Positions 57,469 to 64,000 of a stretch of DNA of 64,000 nt are shown one piece after another. A program made the translations under genes and the position numbers. The stretch is taken from assembly GCA_028822935.1 (NCBI GenBank), contig JAPKCM010000004.1, forward strand, positions 1 through 64,000. Reading direction: 5' to 3'. The notes beneath the pieces are model-generated. The model was not told the DNA's origin. It was given only the letters and a program-made list of their open reading frames with translations, and ran no database searches. The stretch is from Akkermansiaceae bacterium. Lineage in GTDB: Bacteria; Verrucomicrobiota; Verrucomicrobiia; Verrucomicrobiales; Akkermansiaceae. Position 1 is the stretch's first letter; each line of letters begins with the position of its first letter.

Positions 57469-58998
57469 TCAGTTCTTAAAACCGAGTTCCACACTCTCCA
57501 AAATCGGCTTCGACTTGTTGTCTGTCGAATCCGTCAACTTGATTTCAAATTGAAATCCGTATCCCTCCGGCAGCGAGGACACCTCGAGCGATGCGGGAGT
57601 CTTTTTGACCTGCTTTGAGAATCCCGGGAGGTAGTCGTAAGCCTCTTTGACTTCCTTCCAGTCGGTCCACTGATCCGTTTTGCCATCATTGTCGGTATCC
57701 ACTCCGACGCGAACCTCGGCTGTTTCTACCCACGGTCCAGGACTGGTAAAGTCGGTTGGCTGCTGGGTCGCCAAGTAGAAGCGGCCTTCCGCAAAACAAA
57801 CGTCCGGGTCGGGATGTCCTTTGCCAATGCTATCACAAAAGGCGAACTGTTTCCCAATGTCCGACGAGGTGAACCACGCCGCCTGCATCGGTTTCCCGTG
57901 TTCGGAATCATAATCACCGAAGAGGTAATACTGTCCTCCGATTGAAATGGCGGCCCAATCGCCAAAGGCTTCCTGATTGGGACTGTGCACCTCATACTCA
58001 GCGATATTGGAGGGATAATTTTTTGGGTCCTCCTTGGTCCAATGAGGGTGCTTGTAGGTTTTGATCTCTCCGGTGGGTTTGGTTCGCACATCGACAGCAG
58101 GAGTTTCTTGAATTTTGAATAGCGACACTCCGTCCGGGCTCACCGCATGACCGGCCAGCGGCGAATCCCACGCCCGCTTGCTCGCATTGATCGGATCCCA
58201 ATTTTCAAAGATGACATGGAAATTTCCCTCGAGATCGCGAATGAATCCAGCGTCCGACCCATGAGAGGGATCGCTCAAAACCTTCCCCATGTTCTCTCCC
58301 GGTAGTCCATCAGCGAGATCGGCATCAACGTAGACATGAGGGTCCTGGTCGTTGGGGAAGTCGTAATAGATGTAGGTTTTGCCATCCACATGTTCAGCAC
58401 TCGTGACCCAACGGGAAAAGCCCTCCGTCACCGGCCCGTGGTGCACCCAGCTCACCATATCCCTACTTTGCCAGGCATGGTAGCCGCCGGTTCTCGGCTT
58501 CAAACCACCGGGAGCATCGTATTGATTCGCAAAACGGGTCGTCTTGAGCGGTATCTCAAATCCTTCGAGCCTCGCATCCTTCGGGCTATGCTTGACCAGT
58601 GGCTTCCCTTTCTCCCCCTTCTTCCGGCGAAGCTGCCCGCCGCCATATTTTCCGAACATCCAGTAGTTATCCGGCCCGATCGTCAGGAGAACCGGCGCAT
58701 CCCCCAAGTTCGACGGACCCAGATTCTCAGTCGGATTCCAGTTTTGCCAAATCGGAGATTGAGTGAGCGTGATCGAACTCACCGCGCGCTTCTTATCGAA
58801 CCGCTTCACCACACTCTGAAAGGTGCCCGACTTTTCGGTTGGAGAAATGCTCCCCTTTTGCACATCCAGCCCGCTTTGGGAAGCTTGCGCTTTCGTCCAA
58901 TCTTCTTGGGAATCGACGGTCCAGGATTCGTCAGCACTGGATGGGTGAACGAAGAGTAAAGAGCAGAGCCAAAAATACGAAAAAGTAGAAGATCTCAT
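57469..58998 (-). CDS. Secreted five-bladed propeller protein, glycoside-hydrolase-like
   Basis: ATG 58996-58998 is chosen because it gives a signal peptide (MRSSTFSYFWLCSLLFVHPSSA); two upstream in-frame ATGs exist. The 509-residue protein has propeller-type repeats (YWMFGKYGGGQLRRK, YHAWQSRDMVSWVHHGPV, YIYYDFPNDQDPHVYVD, YYLFGDYDSEHGKPMQ, FYLATQQPTDF). Acidic residues in DSDHGSDAGFIRD-like segments (LSDPSHGSDAGFIRDLEG, EGHPDPDV-like GKGHPDPDVCFAEGRFY) sit where GH43/GH32/GH117 enzymes keep theirs. It contains a DTDNDGKTDQW calcium-like loop. It is probably a polysaccharide-acting enzyme; the family is not certain. Confidence 0.7.
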   Translation of the reverse strand: MRSSTFSYFWLCSLLFVHPSSADESWTVDSQEDWTKAQASQSGLDVQKGSISPTEKSGTFQSVVKRFDKKRAVSSITLTQSPIWQNWNPTENLGPSNLGDAPVLLTIGPDNYWMFGKYGGGQLRRKKGEKGKPLVKHSPKDARLEGFEIPLKTTRFANQYDAPGGLKPRTGGYHAWQSRDMVSWVHHGPVTEGFSRWVTSAEHVDGKTYIYYDFPNDQDPHVYVDADLADGLPGENMGKVLSDPSHGSDAGFIRDLEGNFHVIFENWDPINASKRAWDSPLAGHAVSPDGVSLFKIQETPAVDVRTKPTGEIKTYKHPHWTKEDPKNYPSNIAEYEVHSPNQEAFGDWAAISIGGQYYLFGDYDSEHGKPMQAAWFTSSDIGKQFAFCDSIGKGHPDPDVCFAEGRFYLATQQPTDFTSPGPWVETAEVRVGVDTDNDGKTDQWTDWKEVKEAYDYLPGFSKQVKKTPASLEVSSLPEGYGFQFEIKLTDSTDNKSKPILESVELGFKN

Positions 58999-59153
58999 GA
59001 GTTTTTTGAACTTGAAGTGAATGTCAGACATTTTGATACGCAAAAGAGAGACGAATCTAAGATGTTTTTCCAAAAATTCCAAACCATTAGAAATGAAGAA
59101 TGATTCCGTAAGTGGAGCTGACGAAGGACTGGTATTCTGTTACTACCTGAGCG

Positions 59154-59675
59154 ATGAACGACCTCGTCCTCAATGAAGACATCCATCAACGAGTCATTGT
59201 CGAGATGGTTCCTCGGGCGGAGCGCTTTCTCTGGATCGTCACTGCCGACGTCAAAGATCTCCACGTTAAGAAAGGGCGCCGCTTTGTCCCCTTTCTCGAA
59301 ATCCTCTCAGATACGGTGCAGCGCGGTGTCGCCGTCCGCCTCTTTCACGCAAAGGAACCCGGGCCCCGCTTCCGCGCCGACTTCGACAAATACCCCGCCC
59401 TTATCGAATCCGATCTCTTCGAGCGTATCCTCTGCCCGCGTATTCACACCAAAGCTGTCGTGGTCGATGGACAGGAAGCCTTCATCGGTTCCGCGAACCT
59501 CACCGGAGCCGGGCTCGGTGCAAAAAGCCCTCTTCGGAGGAATTTTGAAGCCGGCTTTGTCACCGACGAAGCCCGACATCTCGACCCAATCATGGAATGG
59601 ATCGATGCCCTTTACCTCGGTGACTTTTGCCAGAAGTGCCAGCGGCGTAGCACCTGTCCCGATCCCATCGCCTAG
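59154..59675 (+). CDS. Phospholipase-D-like protein with one HKD motif
   Basis: The 173-residue protein has one PLD domain: LFERILCPRIHTKAVVVDGQ, then AFIGSANLTGAGLGAKSPLR, i.e. H-x-K-x4-D with the following GSANLT. Single-motif members work as dimers (Nuc, BfiI-like) or as phosphatidyl transferases. The end is Cys-rich (CQKCQRRSTC), perhaps a metal site. No signal peptide is seen. Substrate (DNA or lipid) is unknown. It stands alone after the propeller gene, on the opposite strand. Confidence 0.82.
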   Translation: MNDLVLNEDIHQRVIVEMVPRAERFLWIVTADVKDLHVKKGRRFVPFLEILSDTVQRGVAVRLFHAKEPGPRFRADFDKYPALIESDLFERILCPRIHTKAVVVDGQEAFIGSANLTGAGLGAKSPLRRNFEAGFVTDEARHLDPIMEWIDALYLGDFCQKCQRRSTCPDPIA

Positions 59676-59726
59676 TCAGGGACATCACCGTATCGCCCAA
59701 CCTTAATCATCAAAAACCTTCCGGCC

Positions 59727-60101
59727 TCAATCCTGGTCCAGCCAATCCCCGGAACTCACGACCTCAAATCCCTCCAGCCCCTTGAGCCACTCGTAAATCC
59801 AAACTTCTGTGGAACTTCCATCAAGAAGGATCTCTCGCTTCACTCGATGATACTCACCATTGCGCTCATCCTCCAATCCGATGCCCTCAAACTCATCGAG
59901 TTCCTTGAGAAGTTCCGGCCCAATCTCGTAGACCTCCCCCTTGACCCATCTTCCCGAGCCAAGAACGAGCCCGGGATACCAATCGATCTTCAAAAGACTC
60001 CCTTCAACTTCGGCCGGTCCCAGCCAACGCGCATCCTTCATGCGCCAGTCATTCGACGCCCCTTTCCGGAGCGCGCCATAGACAAAAATCAGATCAGGCA
60101 T
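59727..60101 (-). CDS. Gamma-glutamylcyclotransferase-like (AIG2 family) protein
   Basis: The 124-residue protein has the GGCT-fold signature IFVYGALRKGASNDWRM (YGxLRxG), WYPGLVLGSGRWVKGEVYEI and LLKELDEFEGIG with the expected catalytic Glu, then EYHRVKREI. Known relatives release 5-oxoproline from gamma-glutamyl peptides. The start overlaps the obg stop by eight bases, so it is in the obg operon; the pairing is not obviously functional. Confidence 0.88.
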   Translation of the reverse strand: MPDLIFVYGALRKGASNDWRMKDARWLGPAEVEGSLLKIDWYPGLVLGSGRWVKGEVYEIGPELLKELDEFEGIGLEDERNGEYHRVKREILLDGSSTEVWIYEWLKGLEGFEVVSSGDWLDQD

Positions 60102-61161
60102 TCTCCTGCTTCTCCATGATTTCTTCGAGAGCGTCTTTCACCTTGTCGAGTCCTTCTTCCTTATCTGCAGAAATGGAGACGATCCTGACCTTTGGAAAAC
60201 GCTGCTTGAAGAATTCGAGGTTCTCGGTCGATGCCTCGAGATCCATCTTATTGGCAATGACCATCCAAGGAAACTTCGCGAGGTCCTCGTCATACATTTT
60301 GATCTCCGTCCGGAGCGTCTGAACGTCTGCGATCGGATCACGCCCTTCGCTTCCGGCCATATCGACCACGAAAAGGAGCACCCGGCATCGCGTAATGTGG
60401 CGTAGAAACTCATGTCCAAGTCCCCGGTTCTCATGAGCTCCCTCGATCAGCCCTGGAATATCAGCCAAAGTGCAGCGCACGTGCCCGCCAAGCGGAACCA
60501 CCCCAATCTGAGGCGTCAACGTCGTGAAAGGATACGAGGCCACCTTCGGCTTCTTGGCGGAAAGTTTACCAAGCAAGGTCGACTTACCGGCATTCGGGAA
60601 TCCCACCAAACCGGCGTCCGCAATGCGCCGCAGCTCAAGGTAGAAAATGCCCTCGGTTCCATCGGTTCCCATCTCGCGCTCCTGCGGGACCTGATTGGTC
60701 GAGGTGCGGAAATGAAAATTACCACGTCCTCCTTTTCCTCCGACACAGAGAGTAATTTCCTGACCGTGCTCCGTAAGATCGATCACCGGTTCGAGATCGA
60801 TGCCACCTTCGCTGCGCTCCATCGCAACCGCATCCGTCACCGTAACGGCCGGACTCTTGTAGATCACCGTTCCAGGGGGAACGCGACCAATCGCCGTCTT
60901 GCCATTCTTTCCATGACGTTTGTAGGTCTGGCCCTGAGCACCATTCTCAGCGATGAGCTTGGGATCATAATGGAATGCCCGCAGGTTATCGGTGTTTTCA
61001 TCCACCTTGATGACGACCTGGCCACCATCGCCTCCGTCACCACCATCAGGACCACCCCGGGGGACAAATTTTTCCCGTCGAAAACTGACGATGCCATTTC
61101 CACCATCCCCCGATTTACAGCGGATACGGATGTGGTCGACGAATGATTTGTCCCCTTTCAT
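60094..61161 (-). CDS. obg: Obg GTPase
   Basis: ATG 61159-61161 (MKGDKSFVDHIRIRCKSGDG) is the correct family start; the frame is open 15 codons upstream. The 355-residue protein has the Gly-rich Obg domain (about 1-160, GGPDGGDGGDGGQVV, GKGGRGNFHFRTSTNQ) and the GTPase part with GFPNAGKSTLLG, TLTPQIGVV, DIPGLIEGAHENRGLGHEFL and VIANKMDL. It acts in 50S subunit maturation and the stringent response. It starts 8 bases after holB on the same strand, so an operon holB-obg-AIG2 is likely. Confidence 0.97.
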   Translation of the reverse strand: MKGDKSFVDHIRIRCKSGDGGNGIVSFRREKFVPRGGPDGGDGGDGGQVVIKVDENTDNLRAFHYDPKLIAENGAQGQTYKRHGKNGKTAIGRVPPGTVIYKSPAVTVTDAVAMERSEGGIDLEPVIDLTEHGQEITLCVGGKGGRGNFHFRTSTNQVPQEREMGTDGTEGIFYLELRRIADAGLVGFPNAGKSTLLGKLSAKKPKVASYPFTTLTPQIGVVPLGGHVRCTLADIPGLIEGAHENRGLGHEFLRHITRCRVLLFVVDMAGSEGRDPIADVQTLRTEIKMYDEDLAKFPWMVIANKMDLEASTENLEFFKQRFPKVRIVSISADKEEGLDKVKDALEEIMEKQENA

Positions 61162-61169
61162 AAAAAAAA

Positions 61170-62195
61170 TTAAGCGTTGGTTGGCCCAAAGGCCTTCATC
61201 AGGCAAACTTCAAGCGCAAGGGCTTCCGTGACATTGGTCTCAAGCAACCGTCGCAGTTCCTCCACCGCGGTAACACGTTGGAGGAGAGAGTCGAGCGTTT
61301 CGTTGGAAACAGCCGCATTAGTCACCGCCGCAAAGTCTTCAAACTCTAGCCCCGTCGCTCCCGCCTTCTGGCGGATGAGATCGCCCATCCAAGCAAGCAG
61401 AGCATCGATCATGCGCGAGCGCTCGCCGAGATAGTCGGCCGCCGTTTGCGCTTCATACATTTTCTCCCGCTGCGCCAGCCAGTCTCCTTCGATCGCTTGT
61501 TTGTATTTGGCGGACTCTTCCTTAAAAGTAACCTCGTAGCCCTTTGCAATGATTGCCTTGCGCTCTTTGAGGAGATTTTCAAAGCCAGCTTTCACCAGCA
61601 GCCCGGCATCAAGTTGGCCCAAACCATCCCGCGTCGCGGTCTCCAGGATCGGCAACAACGCCTCGATTTCCTCACCGCGAACCGCATCGACGGGCTTCAG
61701 AAGCGCCAGATGAACACAGCGCGACCAAATCGTAGGAAGAAGTCGCTCCGGCTCTCCTGAGAGGAGCAGTAAAAGACTCTGCCCCGGAGGTTCCTCAAGC
61801 GTCTTCAAAAAAGCGTTCTCGGAAGACTCATTCATGCGATCGGCATCGACAATCACGCCAATCTTCCACTTTTTTTTCGGGGCTGATTGATTCATCATCT
61901 TCTCAATCCCACGCATTTCCTCGACCCGGATGATACGCGATTTCGACCGAGGACGAATCAAGCGAACAAACTCTCCTTCAACTCCCTCCAAAGTGGGAGC
62001 CTCTTTCGCGACCGGATCCCCCCAAAGGTCACCTCCGGCAGCATCGTCTTCTCCATTAAGAAGATCGGCCATTTGCGCCGCCAAAGCCTCTTTCCCGCTG
62101 CCCTTCGGGCCCGTGATGAGAAAGGCATGGGCCAGTCGCCCACGCTCATGCGCGGACTCAATCAACTCAAATGCTTTTTCGACGGAAAATGCCAC
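61170..62195 (-). CDS. holB: DNA polymerase III delta-prime subunit
   Basis: The 341-residue protein has a P-loop FLITGPKGSGKEALAAQMAD, the DnaX-like IGVIVDADRMNESSENAFLK, TLEEPPGQSLLLLLSGEPER and LLPTIWSRCVHLALLK. It lacks the zinc module of DnaX, as expected for delta-prime. The helical C-terminal third (DGLGQLDAGLLVKAGFENLL, ADYLGERSRMIDALLAWMGD) is normal. It is part of the clamp loader that puts the sliding clamp on DNA. It is the first gene of the holB-obg group. Confidence 0.92.
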   Translation of the reverse strand: MAFSVEKAFELIESAHERGRLAHAFLITGPKGSGKEALAAQMADLLNGEDDAAGGDLWGDPVAKEAPTLEGVEGEFVRLIRPRSKSRIIRVEEMRGIEKMMNQSAPKKKWKIGVIVDADRMNESSENAFLKTLEEPPGQSLLLLLSGEPERLLPTIWSRCVHLALLKPVDAVRGEEIEALLPILETATRDGLGQLDAGLLVKAGFENLLKERKAIIAKGYEVTFKEESAKYKQAIEGDWLAQREKMYEAQTAADYLGERSRMIDALLAWMGDLIRQKAGATGLEFEDFAAVTNAAVSNETLDSLLQRVTAVEELRRLLETNVTEALALEVCLMKAFGPTNA

Positions 62196-62301
62196 GCCCC
62201 GATGTATCCCGTAGACGCTTCTCGGGCAAGCTTGAGAAAGAAGATCCTTACTGCCGTCATTTGGACTGTGAGCCTAACCCTTCTCGCTCTAAAAGGCCAC
62301 C

Positions 62302-63000
62302 ATGCTTATTGACAAAAAAGTCCTCATCACAGGAGCCTCTTCCGGGATTGGAAAGGCCATCGCCGAAGCCCTTCTTAAAGAAGGAGCAGAAGTCATCGGT
62401 CTCTGTCGCTCAGTCGAAAACCTTCCTCCAGGCGTCGCTCCTCTTTCCTGCGATCTCAGCGAACCCGATCAAATAGCCACCGCTTTTTCTTCCCTCGACC
62501 AGCTCGACATCCTCATCAACAACGCCGGCCTGGCCTACCTCTCACCCATCAGCACCGGTGATCCCGAAAAATGGCAGCGCATGTGGCAGATCAACGTCCA
62601 CGCCCTCGGACTCTGCTCTCAGTATGCTCTCAAACTTTTCCCTCCATCCGGCGGCCACATCTTAAACATCTCGTCCCTTTCCGGCCACCGCGTCCCTCCC
62701 ACTGGAGGATTCTACGCCGCCACCAAGTTCGCAGTCCGCGCCATGACCGAAGCCCTCCGCTCCGAGCTCAAACTCGTAAATTCAGCAACCCGGATTTCAT
62801 CCATTTCCCCCGGCTTCGTCGATACACCTCTCCTCGACCACTACTTCGCAGGCCGCGAAGACCAACTCGCGCAAACCCGAGCCAAGGTCAACATGCTCAC
62901 CCCACAAAACATCGCCGCCACCGCCCTCCACATTCTCAGCGCACCTCCCGGAGTCGAAATCAACGACGTCCTCCTCCGCTCCTCCGACCAAGCGGTCTAG
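62302..63000 (+). CDS. Short-chain dehydrogenase/reductase
   Basis: The 232-residue protein is a classical SDR: cofactor motif LITGASSGIGKAIAEALLK, NNAGLAYLSP, the catalytic Ser in ILNISSLSGHRV, YAATKFAVRAMTEALRSEL with the Tyr-x-x-x-Lys pair, and ISPGFVDTPLLD. The family is NAD(P)-dependent; the substrate is unknown. It diverges from holB. Confidence 0.93.
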   Translation: MLIDKKVLITGASSGIGKAIAEALLKEGAEVIGLCRSVENLPPGVAPLSCDLSEPDQIATAFSSLDQLDILINNAGLAYLSPISTGDPEKWQRMWQINVHALGLCSQYALKLFPPSGGHILNISSLSGHRVPPTGGFYAATKFAVRAMTEALRSELKLVNSATRISSISPGFVDTPLLDHYFAGREDQLAQTRAKVNMLTPQNIAATALHILSAPPGVEINDVLLRSSDQAV

Positions 63001-63078
63001 CAAATTCGAAAGACTCGGAATGAGTCTAAGACATTAGTAGGTCATTCACTTTGTGACCTTCACACCGCCCCTTCGGTC

Positions 63079-63461
63079 ATGATCGTAGAAGGAACAGTTG
63101 GGAAAATAGAAGTTATCAAAGAGTTTATCTACCCGCTTCCCGGAAAGAAAAAAGAATTCAAAACCGAGAACCTCGGAGTCATCGAAACCTTCCGCATCCA
63201 CCCCCTCAACAGCGAAAAAAAATCACCTTCAACGCCCTCGTCCAAGTCAAAGAAAACCTCGGCTTCGAAACGGAAAAATTAAATCCCGCTCAGCCCATTT
63301 TCAAAGAGTGCCGCTTCGATGAAAAAGTTACCCTCACCAGCGGCCACTCCATCCTCTTCCGCGGCCTCATCTCCGATCAGCAACAGAAAACTGAAGACGC
63401 CACTCCCGTCCTCAGCGACCTCCTTCTCTTCGGCCCCCTCTTCACCAAAAAGCCCAATTAA
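63079..63461 (+). pseudogene. Small verrucomicrobial protein gene, frameshifted at an A8 run
   Basis: From ATG 63079 the frame reads MIVEGTVGKIEVIKEFIYPL and GVIETFRIHPLNSEKK. At AAAAAAAA (63214-63221 region) the sense passes to a neighbouring frame: ITFNALVQVKENLGFETEKL, AQPIFKECRFDEKVTLTSGH and LLLFGPLFTKKPN, ending at 63461. Joined, this is a sensible soluble protein of about 127 residues with no known family. The site is a run of eight A, so the shift may be a mutation, a sequencing slip, or transcriptional/ribosomal slippage. The short product would otherwise end at 63282. Confidence 0.5.
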
Positions 63462-63550
63462 CAACCTCCCTCTCTAGATCCAACACCCTCGACCAAGCCA
63501 TCCCATCAATCCCATCGATCCGTGGTTTTTCTTTCCACTTGCCCTGCCCT

Positions 63551-64000
63551 TCAAGCTTGAACCCGGAACGCCTTCTCCACCTCCTCCGCGATGATCTCAA
63601 TCGCTTCTTCCACCATCTTGGGGGGCATCGTGTAAGTCATCCGGATGCACTCGCGCGTGTGCCCCCAATCGATCCCCTCGGGAAGCCCGAAGAAGAAGTA
63701 TTCTCCGGGGACGATGAGAACGCAGCGCTCTTTCAGTCGTTGGTAGAGTTCCTTGGTCGTAATGGGCAGTCCTTCAAACCAAATCCAAAGAAAAAGAGCG
63801 CCCTCGCTCCGATGAACAAAGTAAGGAAATTTCTCGCCAAAATACTGCGAAATCCATTCCTGCGCCTGCTTCGACTTTTCCTCATAGAAAGGCTTCACCA
63901 CCTCCTGACTCAACCGCAGCACCTCGCCCGATGCGATCAGAGGACGCATGATCTCCTGGCCGACATTTCCATTCGCCAGCCCCACAATCGAGGTCATCGA
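63551..64000 (-). CDS. avtA: Aminotransferase of the valine-pyruvate transaminase type, C-terminal part (runs off the right edge)
   Basis: The reverse frame is open from the window edge to the stop at 63551. It reads SIVGLANGNVGQEIMRPLIA, EVVKPFYEEKSKQAQEWISQ, PYFVHRSEGALFLWIWFEGL, CVLIVPGEYFFFGLP and ECIRMTYTMPPKMVEEAIEI. This is the C-terminal half of a fold-type-I PLP aminotransferase, closest to AvtA (Ala/Val to pyruvate). The PLP-lysine is outside the window, so the specific assignment is family-based. Confidence 0.8.
   Translation of the reverse strand, partial: SMTSIVGLANGNVGQEIMRPLIASGEVLRLSQEVVKPFYEEKSKQAQEWISQYFGEKFPYFVHRSEGALFLWIWFEGLPITTKELYQRLKERCVLIVPGEYFFFGLPEGIDWGHTRECIRMTYTMPPKMVEEAIEIIAEEVEKAFRVQA

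Overview
The window looks like a chromosomal segment of a marine or soil Verrucomicrobiota bacterium, probably order Verrucomicrobiales. This is inferred from gene content: secreted proteins ending in the 'YAIDSSIDLKSWLEL...FYRV' type of C-terminal domain, a PEP-CTERM remnant, a c-type cytochrome/DUF1592 protein with a DUF1552 partner, a sulfatase, PQQ-like propellers, and many short dispersed repeats. Most genes are (G+C)-rich and packed. The first 11 kb and a few islands (34.3-35.3 kb, 53.9-54.6 kb) are looser and hold broken genes.

Region 1 (1-11.1 kb) is a decayed accessory zone. It has a LamG-type secreted protein (cut by the window edge), an IS30-type transposase remnant, a truncated cytochrome gene, a two-domain secreted protein and a PQQ propeller protein. 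Then comes a 6.7-kb block bounded by about 120-bp inverted repeats (4388-4507 and 10881-11063). The block holds a truncated MORN-type lipoprotein, an NfeD/flotillin pair, a truncated and frameshifted trkA, small membrane proteins and a secreted metallophosphatase. A short hairpin-bearing repeat occurs four times (1221, 5143, 7929, 10809); three copies sit exactly where a gene is cut off.

Region 2 (11.2-34.3 kb) starts with a run of membrane-protein genes of unknown function followed by glnB. Next are rpsT, a fusion of a 3-hydroxyisobutyrate-dehydrogenase-like enzyme with a YgfZ-type folate-binding domain, aroK, queG, a zinc alcohol dehydrogenase, a degenerate kinase-like membrane protein, a secreted nuclease/phosphatase with a lamin-tail domain, a metallophosphoesterase, an rRNA methyltransferase, a sulfatase, an esterase, and the DUF1592 / histone-deacetylase-like / DUF1552 group.

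Region 3 (34.3-42 kb) has gene debris (a REP-associated transposase tail, a P-type ATPase core) and then housekeeping genes: purC, an N-acetylmuramoyl-L-alanine amidase, a phytanoyl-CoA dioxygenase-like protein, citrate synthase, tsaB and a phenylacetate-CoA-ligase-like enzyme.

Region 4 (42.07-49.4 kb) is the most coherent system: eight same-strand genes, several overlapping by four bases. They encode an NTF2/SnoaL-like protein, an acyl-CoA desaturase, a COG2907-type flavoprotein, a DUF1365 protein, a cyclopropane-fatty-acid-synthase homologue, a DUF2062 protein, a DUF1295 reductase-like protein and a second, coclaurine-N-methyltransferase-like methyltransferase. It looks like a pathway that makes a methylated or otherwise tailored membrane fatty acid.

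Region 5 (49.5-64 kb) has a HupE/UreJ-like protein, a DUF2891/DUF3592-type pair, a ROK sugar kinase, a PEP-CTERM pseudogene, a sugar isomerase, leuA preceded by a leucine-rich leader peptide that suggests attenuation, a secreted propeller glycosidase-like protein, a one-HKD phospholipase-D-like protein, obg, holB, a short-chain dehydrogenase, a frameshifted small gene and the end of an avtA-like aminotransferase.
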